A stretch of 64,000 nucleotides of DNA, taken from the NCBI RefSeq assembly GCF_014217565.1, contig NZ_CP043661.1:4340001-4404000 (forward strand), given 5' to 3'. Shown here piece by piece: positions 15,851-24,547 of the stretch (the first letter of the stretch is position 1; every line of letters begins with the position of its first letter). The position numbers and the translations under genes were made by a program. This DNA is from Kribbella qitaiheensis. Lineage in GTDB: Bacteria; Actinomycetota; Actinomycetes; Propionibacteriales; Kribbellaceae. The notes beneath the pieces are model-generated. The model had not been told where the DNA came from. It saw nothing but the letters and a program-made list of their open reading frames with translations, and made no database searches.

Positions 15851-16672
15851 GTGACCGAGAACCTGGAACTCAACGGCCTACCGCTCGCACCCGCGGAAGC
15901 GAACTACGGATTGCTCCGCGCAGCCACCTACGGACACTTCACCTCGATGCAGGTCCGCGACGGCCGCGTCCGCGGTCTCGCCCTCCACCTCGAACGCCTC
16001 GACCACAGCTCCCGCGAGCTCTTCGGCCAGGGCATCTCCGCCGACCGGCTGCTGTCAGCGCTGCGAGGCGCCCTCGACCGCGCCTGGTCGGCCGACGTAT
16101 CCATCCGCGTCAACGCCTTCAGTCGCGACCGGGTGAAGTTCGGCCAGGGGATACCGGTCGAGCCCGACCTCCTCATCACCGTGTCGGACCCGGTGGCGCC
16201 CACCGCTGAGCCGCCGCGCCTGCTCGCCTTCGAGCATGAGCGGCCTGTCCCTCATCTCAAGCACACCGGCACCTTCTCCTTGCTGTACTACGGGCGCGAG
16301 GCACAGCTGGCCGGGTATGACGACGCGCTCTTCTACGACCGCTCCGGTCATATCTCCGAGGCATCGATCTGGAACGTCTGCTTCGCCACCGCCGGCCGGA
16401 TCGTCTGGCCGGATGCCGCCGTCCTCCCCGGCATCACCATGCTCTCGTTGCAGGCCGGCCTGGACGCGCTCGCCGTTGCACGTGAAACGGTCGCTGTCCC
16501 GTTGACCGACCTCGCCGGCTACGACGCGGCGTACCTGACCAACTCGATCGACCCCGCGCTGCCGGTCGCCTCCGTCACCACGCCGGCCGGGACCACGCAG
16601 TACAAGCCGGACCCGGCCTCGGCAGACCTGATCGCCAAGGCCCACGCGGCGATCCCGCTTGATCTGATCTAG
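15851..16672 (+). CDS. Aminotransferase class IV family protein
   Basis: The 273-residue protein is a fold-type IV PLP enzyme: GHFTSMQVRDGRVRGLALHL at the N terminus, VPHLKHTGTFSLLYYGREAQ with the candidate Schiff-base Lys in HLKHTG, and the GHISEASIWNVCFA and ILPGIT-like LPGITMLSL phosphate-binding motifs. Relatives are branched-chain aminotransferase-like and 4-amino-4-deoxychorismate lyase-like proteins, often annotated only as class IV. The substrate is not determinable from sequence. GTG 15851 is preferred; GTG/ATG codons upstream would include the palindromic site. Confidence 0.78.
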   Translation: MTENLELNGLPLAPAEANYGLLRAATYGHFTSMQVRDGRVRGLALHLERLDHSSRELFGQGISADRLLSALRGALDRAWSADVSIRVNAFSRDRVKFGQGIPVEPDLLITVSDPVAPTAEPPRLLAFEHERPVPHLKHTGTFSLLYYGREAQLAGYDDALFYDRSGHISEASIWNVCFATAGRIVWPDAAVLPGITMLSLQAGLDALAVARETVAVPLTDLAGYDAAYLTNSIDPALPVASVTTPAGTTQYKPDPASADLIAKAHAAIPLDLI

Positions 16673-17154
16673 CTTGCCGCGACAAGAAGCGTTGAGGTCG
16701 GAATCGGTGGTCAGCCTGGCTGGACCAGTGCGCCGCCCAGCCGCGCCTCAGCACCGACTCCTCACCCGCGGCCGCCATCCGCAGCGCGACTTTGTGCACC
16801 GACTGAGCAGATACCGGCCGCAGAATCACAGATCCGGTGCACACAGTCGCAACCCCGCCCGAATCCGGGACGTGCTGCCGGGGGGTGGGACACCCTGCCG
16901 GGGGCTGGACAGGATGCCGGGGGCTGGGACACCCTGCCGGGGGCTGGGACACCCTGCCGGGGGCTGGGACACGAAATAGCTTGTCCGAGCCCCCGACATC
17001 CTGTCCAAGGTCCCGTCACCAGCCCGGCGTGGCTACACCATCACCGTCCCGCCATCACCGCACCGGCGCACCGTGATCCGCGCGATCCGCGCGATCCGCG
17101 CGCAGAACCCGGGGGCGGCGATTACCACCCCAACGTTGCTTGACGAGGCACTGG
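16673..17154. other. Gene-free convergent region with two repeat tracts
   Basis: No credible gene lies between the ends of the aminotransferase gene and cca. The region contains the 20-base tandem repeat described separately and, at about 17074-17103, three tandem copies of GATCCGCGC. Short Met-initiated frames here are made entirely of repeat translation. Confidence 0.7.
16876..16974. repeat. Five tandem copies of a 20-base repeat
   Basis: Units start at 16876, 16896, 16915, 16935 and 16955. The consensus is TGCCGGGGGCTGGGACACCC; the second unit is 19 bases and diverged at its end (GGACAGGA), and the last ends GACACGA. Units three and four are identical. Just downstream, 16983-17013 carries a partial inverted echo (TGTCCGAGCCCCCGACA). 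The tract is a minisatellite-like array in a convergent intergenic space. Confidence 0.85.
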
Positions 17155-18615
17155 CTACGGGCGGTTGTTCCACCAGCTGAGAAGGGCTTCCTTCGCGCGG
17201 TCCTCGTCGAGAGGGCCCTCGTCCATCCGGAGCTCCATCAGGAACTTGTAGGCCTCGCCGACCTCCCGGCCGGGGCCGATGCCGAGGATCTGCATGATCT
17301 GGTTGCCGTCGAGGTCGGGCCGGATCGAGTCCAGCTCCTCCTGCTCGCGGAGCCGGGCGATGCGCTCCTCCAGATCGTCGTACGCCGACCGGAGCGCCTC
17401 GGCCTTCCGCTTGTTCCGGGTCGTGCAGTCGGCCCGGGTCAGGATGTGCAGCCTCGAGAGCAGGTCGCCGGCGTCGCGGACGTACCGGCGGACGGCCGAA
17501 TCGGTCCACTCGCCGGTGCCGTAGCCGTGGAAGCGCAGGTGCAACTCGACCAATTTGCCGACCTGCTCGATCTGCTCGTTGCTGAACCGCAACGCCTTCA
17601 TCCGCTTCTTCGCCAGCTTCGCCCCGACCGCGTCGTGGTGGTGGAACGTCACCTTGCCGCCGTCCTCGAACTTGCGCGTCTTCGGCTTGCCGATGTCGTG
17701 GATCAGCGCGGCGAACCGGCTGATGAAGTCCGGCTCGGTGCCGCCCAGCCGCGGCTCCAGCTCGATCGCCTGCTCGAGCACGATCAGCGAGTGCTCGTAG
17801 ACGTCCTTGTGCCGGTGGTGCTCGTCCCGCTCCAGCCGCAACGCGGGCAGCTCTGGCAGCACGTGGTCGGCCAGGCCGGTCGACACCAGCAGGTCGAGCC
17901 CGATCCGGGGGTACTTCGCACAGACGAGCTTGATCAGTTCGTCGCGGACCCGCTCGGCGGACACGATCGTGATCCGGTCGGCCATCGACGTCATCGCGGC
18001 CACCACGGCCGGGTCGGGCGTGAACCCCAACTGGGCGGCGAACCGGGCCGCGCGCATCATCCGCAGCGGGTCGTCGGAGAACGAACTCTCGGGCGATCCA
18101 GGCGTCCGGATCACCTTGGCGGCGACGTCCTCCAACCCGCCGTACGGGTCGACGAACTCGTGCGACGGGAGCCGGACCGCCATCGCGTTCATCGCGAAGT
18201 CACGCCGGGACAGGTCGTCGGGGAGGTTGTCGCCGTAGGAAACCTCGGGGTTGCGTGAGGTGGGATCGTAGGACTCCGACCGGTAAGTGGTGATCTCGAG
18301 GATCCACTCGCCCTTCCGACAACCGATGGTGCCGAAGTCCTTGCCGATATCCCAGACATGGTCCGCCCAGCCGGCCAGCAGCTTCTCCACCGCCTCCGGC
18401 CGGGCCGAGCTGGCGAAGTCCAGGTCCTTGCTCCCCCGACCCAGCAGAATGTCCCGGACAGGACCTCCGACCAGGGCCAGCTCATGGCCGGCCGCGGCGA
18501 ACCGGGCACCCAGTTCGTCGACGACAGGTGCGAGCTCCAGCAACGCTTGGACACCTTTCCGCTGTACTGCGGACAGTGATCCAGGAGTGACAGAACGGTC
18601 GGCAGTAGAGGACAC
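17155..18615 (-). CDS. cca: CCA tRNA nucleotidyltransferase
   Basis: The 486-residue protein is a class II nucleotidyltransferase that adds or repairs the 3-prime CCA of tRNA. The head domain has VGGPVRDILLGRGSKDLDF with the metal-binding Asp pair, the DLSRRDFAMNAM motif and RFAAQLGF; an HD domain follows with ALIHDIGKPKT. In Mycobacterium and Streptomyces the same gene (named pcnA or cca) is divergent from the DUF6049-murJ cluster, as here. The GTG start at 18615 is 6 bases inside the flank of a 169-bp palindromic element. Confidence 0.93.
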   Translation of the reverse strand: MSSTADRSVTPGSLSAVQRKGVQALLELAPVVDELGARFAAAGHELALVGGPVRDILLGRGSKDLDFASSARPEAVEKLLAGWADHVWDIGKDFGTIGCRKGEWILEITTYRSESYDPTSRNPEVSYGDNLPDDLSRRDFAMNAMAVRLPSHEFVDPYGGLEDVAAKVIRTPGSPESSFSDDPLRMMRAARFAAQLGFTPDPAVVAAMTSMADRITIVSAERVRDELIKLVCAKYPRIGLDLLVSTGLADHVLPELPALRLERDEHHRHKDVYEHSLIVLEQAIELEPRLGGTEPDFISRFAALIHDIGKPKTRKFEDGGKVTFHHHDAVGAKLAKKRMKALRFSNEQIEQVGKLVELHLRFHGYGTGEWTDSAVRRYVRDAGDLLSRLHILTRADCTTRNKRKAEALRSAYDDLEERIARLREQEELDSIRPDLDGNQIMQILGIGPGREVGEAYKFLMELRMDEGPLDEDRAKEALLSWWNNRP

Positions 18616-18621
18616 GGAGAA

Positions 18622-18790
18622 CTAGTGTGCCGTTGAGGGGAGTACTCGAGTGACGGGGGTGCCCAGGCAGGTGCTTCGCAAGGCGGACAGGCGGCCTCGA
18701 TGCGGGGTTCATCGTGGCCGCCTGTCCAACGCAGCGAGGTGCCTGCCTGGGTGCTCCCGGCGCCGAGTAGTCCCCTCAACGGCACACTAG
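18622..18790. repeat. 169-bp palindromic element, copy 1 (between cca and the DUF6049 gene)
   Basis: The whole stretch is a near-perfect inverted repeat: CTAGTGTGCCGTTGAGGGGA at 18622-18641 pairs with the complement at 18771-18790, and inner arms GGACAGGCGGCC (18685-18696) and GGCCGCCTGTCC (18716-18727) close on a short loop. A conserved asymmetric internal region lies between: TTCGCAAGGCGGA on the left, CCAACGCAGCGAGGTGC on the right. A second copy of equal length lies upstream of recF at 54473-54641. The end of this copy is followed by TAGGTT (18788-18793), a possible -10 for the gene starting at 18805. Confidence 0.9.
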
Positions 18791-18804
18791 GTTACGGTGA
18801 CGGC

Positions 18805-21150
18805 GTGTTCAGACGGCGACTGAGGCTCTCCGCGACGACGGCGGCGAGCCTGATGATCGTTGCGTCGGCAACGGTTCTCGCCGCGCCGACGGCCATCGCG
18901 AGCCCGGCCGCGGACGACCCGGTGGTCGACGTGGCGATCGATTCGTTCAGCCCGGCGACCCCGAAGCCGGGTCAGGCCGTGACGATCACCGGCCGGGTCA
19001 CGAACACCAGCAACGCCACCATCGCGAACCCGCAGGCGATCGCCTGTATCGACGAGGAGCGGGTGACCACCCGGGCCGAGATCGCCGCGATCCCGACCGA
19101 GCAGAACAAGCCGGTCAACAACCGGAACACCTGCCACGGTCTCGACAACCCCAACTCGACCACCTTCCAGGCTTATACCGACGCGCTCGCCCCCAAGGCG
19201 ACGGTCAGGTTCCAGCTGCTGGTTCCTTGGGACGAGTGGCACATCGGCAACAAGCCCGGTGTGTACGCGGTAGGCGTGATGTTCCGCGGCAACGTCGCGA
19301 CCGTGGTCGACGGTGACAAGCAGGAGAGCCGGATCACGGCCGGCCGGAGCCGGGTGCTGATGCCGGTGATCGACGGCAAGCCGACCGCCCGCAAGGTGAA
19401 CACGGCGGTCGTACTGCCGCTGCGGCACCGGCCGACGATGCTCGGCAACGACCGCTTCGCCAACGAGTCGCTGGCCCAGTCGATGGCACCGACCGGACCG
19501 CTCGGCCGGCTGCTCGCCCTCGGCCAGAAGCAGAAGGTCACCTGGCTGGTCGATCCGGCCATGCTCGACGAGGCCCGGCAGATGCGCGACGGCTATCGCG
19601 TGGTCGGTGACAACAACATCAGCAGTCCCGGCACCGGCGCGAAGGCGGTCGCGAGCTGGCTGCGGGCGTTCGACGCCACCCGCGCCAAGAACCCGGTCGT
19701 CCTGCTCCCGTACGGCGATCCGGACGCGGCCGGCCTGATCGAGGGCGGCAACGGCCTGCGTGACCTGGTCAGCCAGTCCCGGGCGGCCACTGAGCAGTAC
19801 AACCTCGGCGGTGCCCAAGGATTCAGCTCCGGGCTCTGGCTCGAGAACGCATCGGTCACCAGCCGCAACCTCGCCGCTGCCTCCACCGGGTACGCCGGGG
19901 CCAGGTCGGACGACACCACGCTGGTCAGCAGTTCTTCCTGGCCCGCGGACGACCGGCCGAGCCTGTCGCCCTCACCGGTGTACAACGTCCTCACCCCCGA
20001 AGGCCCGGTGAAGAGCGTCCGAACGGTGATCGCGGACTCGGCGTTGACGGCCGGCGGTCCCGACCCCGAGGACGCCTCGTCACCGCTCCAGGTCCGGCAG
20101 CGCTTCGCGGCCGAGACCGAACTGCTGGCCTCGACCGGCAAGGGCCCGATCTCCGTGGTCGCCATCCCGCCGCGCGGCTGGGACCAGGACGGCCAGGCCA
20201 CCGCCCAACTGCTGCAGGGGCTCACCCTCCCCTGGATCACGCCGGTCACGCTGAACGACATCACCGCCCCGAAGCCGGTGGTCACCAAGGCGCCGGCCGC
20301 AACCCGCCCGGCGTCCGGCCTGACCGGCCCGCAGCTCGATCAGATCAGGCAGCTCAGCAACTCCACGAACACCTTCATCTCGCTGCTGAACAACGTCGAG
20401 CAGGCCGACGAGAACCTGCGCCGGGCGTTGCTCCGGGCCGGCTCCTACGGCTGGCGCGGGTTCACCGACGAGGCCCAGCGGTTCATCGGCTACGAGCAGG
20501 GCGGGGTGTCCTCGCAGCTCAACAAGGTGCACCTGGTCACCAACGCCGGCGGCGAACGCGGACAGCACCGGGCGATCAAGGTGAACCTGTCCGGCAGCAA
20601 GGGCCAGTTCCCGCTGACCGTCGAGAACGGCCTGGACGTCACGATCCGGATCAGCGTCGCGGTGTCGTCACCGAACCGCGACGACCTGCGGATCCAGCCG
20701 ATCCAGCAGAAGATCGTCCCGCCGCACCAGAAGGCGACCTTCCAGATCAAGGCGAGCGCCGAGCAGAACGGCCTGATCAAGGCCGAGGCCGAGGTGATCT
20801 CGTTCCAGCAGGTTCCGGTCGGCAAGTCGCAGGAGTTGGTGATCCAGGCCGCGCAGTACGGCAGTGTCGGCTGGATCCTGGTCGGTGCCGCCTGCGCACT
20901 GCTGTTCGGTACGTCGGCGGTCCGCATCTACCGCCGGATCCGCTCGGAGAAGCGGAACCCGACCCCGGCCGAGCCCGGATCGGACCCGCTGCACCCGGCG
21001 CCGCTGGACTCCGAAGAGCCGGCCGAGCCGGTCACCGACTCGGTCGAGCCACCTACCGACGAACTACAGCCGCGGCTCACGGTCACGCCTGAGCCCAACG
21101 GTCATGCCCAAGAGAACTTGAAAGAAGGAGTCGGGACGAAGGATGGCTGA
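18805..21150 (+). CDS. DUF6049-family exported membrane protein of the murJ cluster
   Basis: The 781-residue protein starts with a signal sequence (LSATTAASLMIVASATVLAAP), followed by an immunoglobulin-like beta domain (VVDVAIDSFSPATPKPGQAV), a large central extracellular region and a second beta domain. A single C-terminal transmembrane helix lies at about residues 690-712 (GWILVGAACALLFGTSAV), followed by an acidic, Pro-rich cytoplasmic tail. Homologues precede murJ in most actinobacteria (Rv3909 in M. tuberculosis). The role is unproven; cell-envelope assembly with MurJ is the reasonable inference. GTG 18805 is chosen because the upstream frame is the palindromic element. Its end overlaps the murJ start by 8 bases. 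Confidence 0.85.
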   Translation: MFRRRLRLSATTAASLMIVASATVLAAPTAIASPAADDPVVDVAIDSFSPATPKPGQAVTITGRVTNTSNATIANPQAIACIDEERVTTRAEIAAIPTEQNKPVNNRNTCHGLDNPNSTTFQAYTDALAPKATVRFQLLVPWDEWHIGNKPGVYAVGVMFRGNVATVVDGDKQESRITAGRSRVLMPVIDGKPTARKVNTAVVLPLRHRPTMLGNDRFANESLAQSMAPTGPLGRLLALGQKQKVTWLVDPAMLDEARQMRDGYRVVGDNNISSPGTGAKAVASWLRAFDATRAKNPVVLLPYGDPDAAGLIEGGNGLRDLVSQSRAATEQYNLGGAQGFSSGLWLENASVTSRNLAAASTGYAGARSDDTTLVSSSSWPADDRPSLSPSPVYNVLTPEGPVKSVRTVIADSALTAGGPDPEDASSPLQVRQRFAAETELLASTGKGPISVVAIPPRGWDQDGQATAQLLQGLTLPWITPVTLNDITAPKPVVTKAPAATRPASGLTGPQLDQIRQLSNSTNTFISLLNNVEQADENLRRALLRAGSYGWRGFTDEAQRFIGYEQGGVSSQLNKVHLVTNAGGERGQHRAIKVNLSGSKGQFPLTVENGLDVTIRISVAVSSPNRDDLRIQPIQQKIVPPHQKATFQIKASAEQNGLIKAEAEVISFQQVPVGKSQELVIQAAQYGSVGWILVGAACALLFGTSAVRIYRRIRSEKRNPTPAEPGSDPLHPAPLDSEEPAEPVTDSVEPPTDELQPRLTVTPEPNGHAQENLKEGVGTKDG

Positions 21151-22798
21151 CCGCACCCTGCGCTCCGCGGCGGTGATGGCAGCCGGAACGGTGCTGTCCC
21201 GCCTGCTCGGATTCGTCCGGATCGCCCTGCTCGCCGCAGCCATCGGTACTGCGTTGCGCGGCGACATCTTCACCGCCGCGAACACGATCCCGAACAGCCT
21301 CTACATCCTGCTGGCCGGCGGCGTCTTCAACACGGTGCTGGTGCCGCAACTGGTCCGCGCGATCAAGAACCACGACGACGGCGGCCAGGACTTCACCAAC
21401 CGGCTGCTCACCTTCGGCTTCGTCGTACTCGCCGTCGTCACCGTCGCGTGTGTGCTGCTCTCACCGCTGATCGCCGAGCTCTACCTGCCGAAGGAGCTGC
21501 ACGATCCGTCGCGGGCCTCCGAGCGCGCGTCGATGATCATGTTCGTCCGGCTCTGCCTGCCGCAGATCTTCTTCTACGGCGCGTACGTGCTGGTCGGCCA
21601 GGTGCTGAACGCGCGGCGCCGGTTCGGCCCGATGATGTGGGCGCCGATCGCGAACAACATCGTCGCCTGCGCGTCGATCGTGGCCTTCCTCTTCATCTAC
21701 CGGTCGGGTGCCAACCCGCCGACCTTCAGCCACGGCGAGGAGCTGCTGCTCGGGCTCGGGCACACCCTCGGCATCGCCGTACAGCTGCTGGTGATGCTGC
21801 CGTACCTGCGCGCCAGCGGCCACCACTACGTACCGAAGTTCGGCCTGCGTGGCACCGGCCTCGGCCAGACCGCCCGGCTCGGCCTGTGGACAGTGCTGTT
21901 CGTCGCCGTCAACCAGGTGACGCTCGTGGTGGTCACCCAGCTCGCCATCGCCGGTAGCGCCTCGGACACACCTGGCTCCAAGGCGGGTCTGGTCGCCTAC
22001 AGCACGGCGATGCTGATCATCCTGGTGCCGCACGGCATCGTGACCGTCTCGCTCGCGACGGCCGCGCTGCCGCAGATGTCGGCCCTGGCATCGGACGGCG
22101 ACGTCGCCGGGGTGGCCCTGCTCTCGGCCAGGTCGGTCCGGCAGACGCTGGCCATCGTGATCCCGGCCGCCGCCGCGATGATCGCGTTCGCCCATCCGAT
22201 CACCACCGTGATCTCCGGGTACGGCGCGGGCAAGGGCAACACCCAGTTGATGGCCTACACGCTGATGGCGCTCGCGCTCGGCGTGGTCCCGTTCACCGTG
22301 CAGTACTTCCAGCTGCGCACGTTCTATGCCTTCGAGGACACCCGGACCCCGTTCTTCATGCAGTGCGCGATCGCCGCCACCAACATCGCTGCCGCCCTGA
22401 TCGGCGTTCGGGTGCTGCTCGACAAGGAGCACCTGCGCTACAGCGGTGTGATGCTCGGCGCGGCGTACTCGATCGCCTACCTGGTCGCCGTACTGCTGTC
22501 GCGCCGTGTCCTGGCCCGCCGGATCCCGCACGTGTCCGGGGCGGGGATCGGGCTGCCGATGCTGGCCATGATCATCGCGGCGGTCGCTGGAGCGGGAGTC
22601 GGTCGCGTGGTGATCAGCCTGATCGACTCGGTCACCACCTGGAACGGCCCGATCACCTCGGCACTGCTGCTGGCGATCGCGGCTGTCGTGATGCTGCCGG
22701 TGTACGTCGGGGTGGCCCGGGTACTACGTATCCACGAGGTCACTGACGTGGTGTCCATGGTCACATCGAAGCTGCCCGGGCGCGGTCGCGGCGCCTGA
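21143..22798 (+). CDS. murJ: Lipid II flippase MurJ (MviN)
   Basis: The 551-residue protein is a MATE-like flippase with about 14 transmembrane helices. Typical MurJ segments include the N-terminal AAGTVLSRLLGFVRIALLA with the functional arginines, GDIFTAANTIPNSLYILLAGG, VGQVLNARRRFGPMMWAP and LVPHGIVTVSLATAALPQMS. It translocates lipid II across the membrane for peptidoglycan synthesis. Unlike the mycobacterial MviN it ends after the membrane domain; the pseudokinase and sugar-binding-like domains fused to MviN there are encoded by the next gene. Confidence 0.93.
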   Translation: MADRTLRSAAVMAAGTVLSRLLGFVRIALLAAAIGTALRGDIFTAANTIPNSLYILLAGGVFNTVLVPQLVRAIKNHDDGGQDFTNRLLTFGFVVLAVVTVACVLLSPLIAELYLPKELHDPSRASERASMIMFVRLCLPQIFFYGAYVLVGQVLNARRRFGPMMWAPIANNIVACASIVAFLFIYRSGANPPTFSHGEELLLGLGHTLGIAVQLLVMLPYLRASGHHYVPKFGLRGTGLGQTARLGLWTVLFVAVNQVTLVVVTQLAIAGSASDTPGSKAGLVAYSTAMLIILVPHGIVTVSLATAALPQMSALASDGDVAGVALLSARSVRQTLAIVIPAAAAMIAFAHPITTVISGYGAGKGNTQLMAYTLMALALGVVPFTVQYFQLRTFYAFEDTRTPFFMQCAIAATNIAAALIGVRVLLDKEHLRYSGVMLGAAYSIAYLVAVLLSRRVLARRIPHVSGAGIGLPMLAMIIAAVAGAGVGRVVISLIDSVTTWNGPITSALLLAIAAVVMLPVYVGVARVLRIHEVTDVVSMVTSKLPGRGRGA

Positions 22799-22888
22799 TC
22801 GAGCGCTTGTGCACCCCGCTTGACGTGACCGGGGCATTAGCATGGGGCTGCGATCTGACCAGTGCCATCAAGGAGGGCGAGAGACCCC

Positions 22889-24547
22889 GTGTCGAACCAG
22901 ACAGTCAGTCCGGGTGCTCTGATTGCCGGGCGCTACCGGATTGCTGAGCTGCTCGCGGAGATCGACGGCGCGCGCGTCTGGCGCGCGGTGGACGAGATCC
23001 TGAGCCGCCCGGTGGTCGTGGACGTCCTCCCGGTCGGCGATCCGCGGACCGACCTGCTCTTCGACGCGGCCCGCCGTGCGGCCGCCGCGGCCGACCCGCG
23101 ATTCCTCCGGGTGCTGGACTGCGACATGCACGAAGGCGTCACGTACTGCGTCCGCGAGTGGGCCGGTGGCCGCCCGCTGGAGCGGATGCTCAGCACCGGT
23201 CCCCTGACCGGTCAGCAAGCCGGCTGGCTGGCCAGGGAGGTCTCCGAGGCGCTGGAGAACCTGCACCGCACCGGACACTCCCACGGCTCGATCAGCCCAT
23301 CCACGGTCGTCGTGACGGATGCGGGCGCGATCAAGGTCGTCGGCCTGGCCACCGAAGCCGCACTCCGCTCCGCCGGCCCCGGTACGCCGGAGGAGGACGT
23401 CCGCGCGCTCGGTGAGCTGCTCTACGCCTCCCTGACCGGCCGGTGGCCCAGCTCGGGCCCGGCCTGGGGGCTCCAGCCCGCTCCGGTCGAACACGGCCGG
23501 CTGCTCAGCCCGCGACAGGTTCGCGCAGGCGTGCCGCGCTCCCTCGACGACATCGCCGACCGGCTGCTCGGTGACCCGCCCCGGCACCACTCGGCGGCGA
23601 TCACCAGCGCGGCCGGTCTGTCCGCCGCTCTGTCGGGCGTGGTCGGCAGCTCCCACGAGCCGCCGAGCCAGATGGACGAGACAGTCGCGGTCGCACGGCA
23701 GAACGGCAGCGTCGACGACGCCACCCAGGTGGCCCCGCCGGTGCAGGTCCCGCCTGCTCTGGACCCGACACCCACCTACCAGAACGGCAACGGCCAGGCA
23801 GCGCCGCAACCGTCGTACGCGACGGCGGCAGAGACCAGGCCCGTACGCCGGCAGCAGCCGCCCAGCCAGAACGGCCACGGCCGGCGCAAGCCCCCGAACG
23901 ACGAGCCGAAGCAGCGCGGCAGCTGGGGCGGCCGGATCCTGATCCTGCTCGCCATCCTCGCGCTGCTGTCCGTGATCGGCATCGCGCAGTTCCTGGTCAA
24001 GGGCGCGATCAACAACGATCAGACCGGCAACGACAACGGCGACAAGGGCACGCCCACCACCAGCGGTCCGCCGCCGGTGACGAACGCGAAGGCCACCATC
24101 GTCGCTGCCAAGGACTTCGACCCGCCGCCGGACGGCAACGGCGCGGAGCACTCGGAAGACGTGAAGAAGACCTACGACGGCAAGACCGACACCACCTGGA
24201 CGACCCAGTCGTACTTCAAGCGGCCGGATCTCGGCGGCCAGAAGAAGGGCGTCGGGATCTGGTACGACCTCGGCCAGGCCACCAACGTGTCGCAGGTGAC
24301 GGTCACGCTGGTCGGTGACCCGACGAACCTCGAGCTGATGGTGCCGACCGACCCGGGAGCGACCTCCGCACCGACGACGGTCAAGGGCTGGAAGTCGGTC
24401 GCCTCGCTCGAGGACGCCGGAGAATCCGCGGTGCTCAAGCCCTCCACGCCGGCCCAGACGCGATTCGTGCTGGTCTGGCTGACGAGTCTGCCCAAGGTCG
24501 GCAGCGACTACCAAGGCGAGATCGCGGAGGTCGCGGTCCAGAAATGA
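22889..24547 (+). CDS. Membrane-anchored serine/threonine pseudokinase (MviN C-terminal counterpart)
   Basis: The 552-residue protein has a cytoplasmic kinase-like domain (about 10-255), a disordered linker, one transmembrane helix (about 350-372) and an exported beta-sandwich domain of discoidin type (WYDLGQATNVSQVTVTLVG, RFVLVWLTSL). The kinase is catalytically dead: the usual lysine strand reads VVVDVLPVG, the catalytic loop reads HSHGSISPSTVVV without the HRD aspartate, and DFG is replaced by VGL. Domain order equals the C-terminal half of mycobacterial MviN, which binds FhaA. The start GTG 22889 follows AAGGAGGG at 22869. The stop overlaps sigM as ATGA. Confidence 0.85.
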   Translation: MSNQTVSPGALIAGRYRIAELLAEIDGARVWRAVDEILSRPVVVDVLPVGDPRTDLLFDAARRAAAAADPRFLRVLDCDMHEGVTYCVREWAGGRPLERMLSTGPLTGQQAGWLAREVSEALENLHRTGHSHGSISPSTVVVTDAGAIKVVGLATEAALRSAGPGTPEEDVRALGELLYASLTGRWPSSGPAWGLQPAPVEHGRLLSPRQVRAGVPRSLDDIADRLLGDPPRHHSAAITSAAGLSAALSGVVGSSHEPPSQMDETVAVARQNGSVDDATQVAPPVQVPPALDPTPTYQNGNGQAAPQPSYATAAETRPVRRQQPPSQNGHGRRKPPNDEPKQRGSWGGRILILLAILALLSVIGIAQFLVKGAINNDQTGNDNGDKGTPTTSGPPPVTNAKATIVAAKDFDPPPDGNGAEHSEDVKKTYDGKTDTTWTTQSYFKRPDLGGQKKGVGIWYDLGQATNVSQVTVTLVGDPTNLELMVPTDPGATSAPTTVKGWKSVASLEDAGESAVLKPSTPAQTRFVLVWLTSLPKVGSDYQGEIAEVAVQK

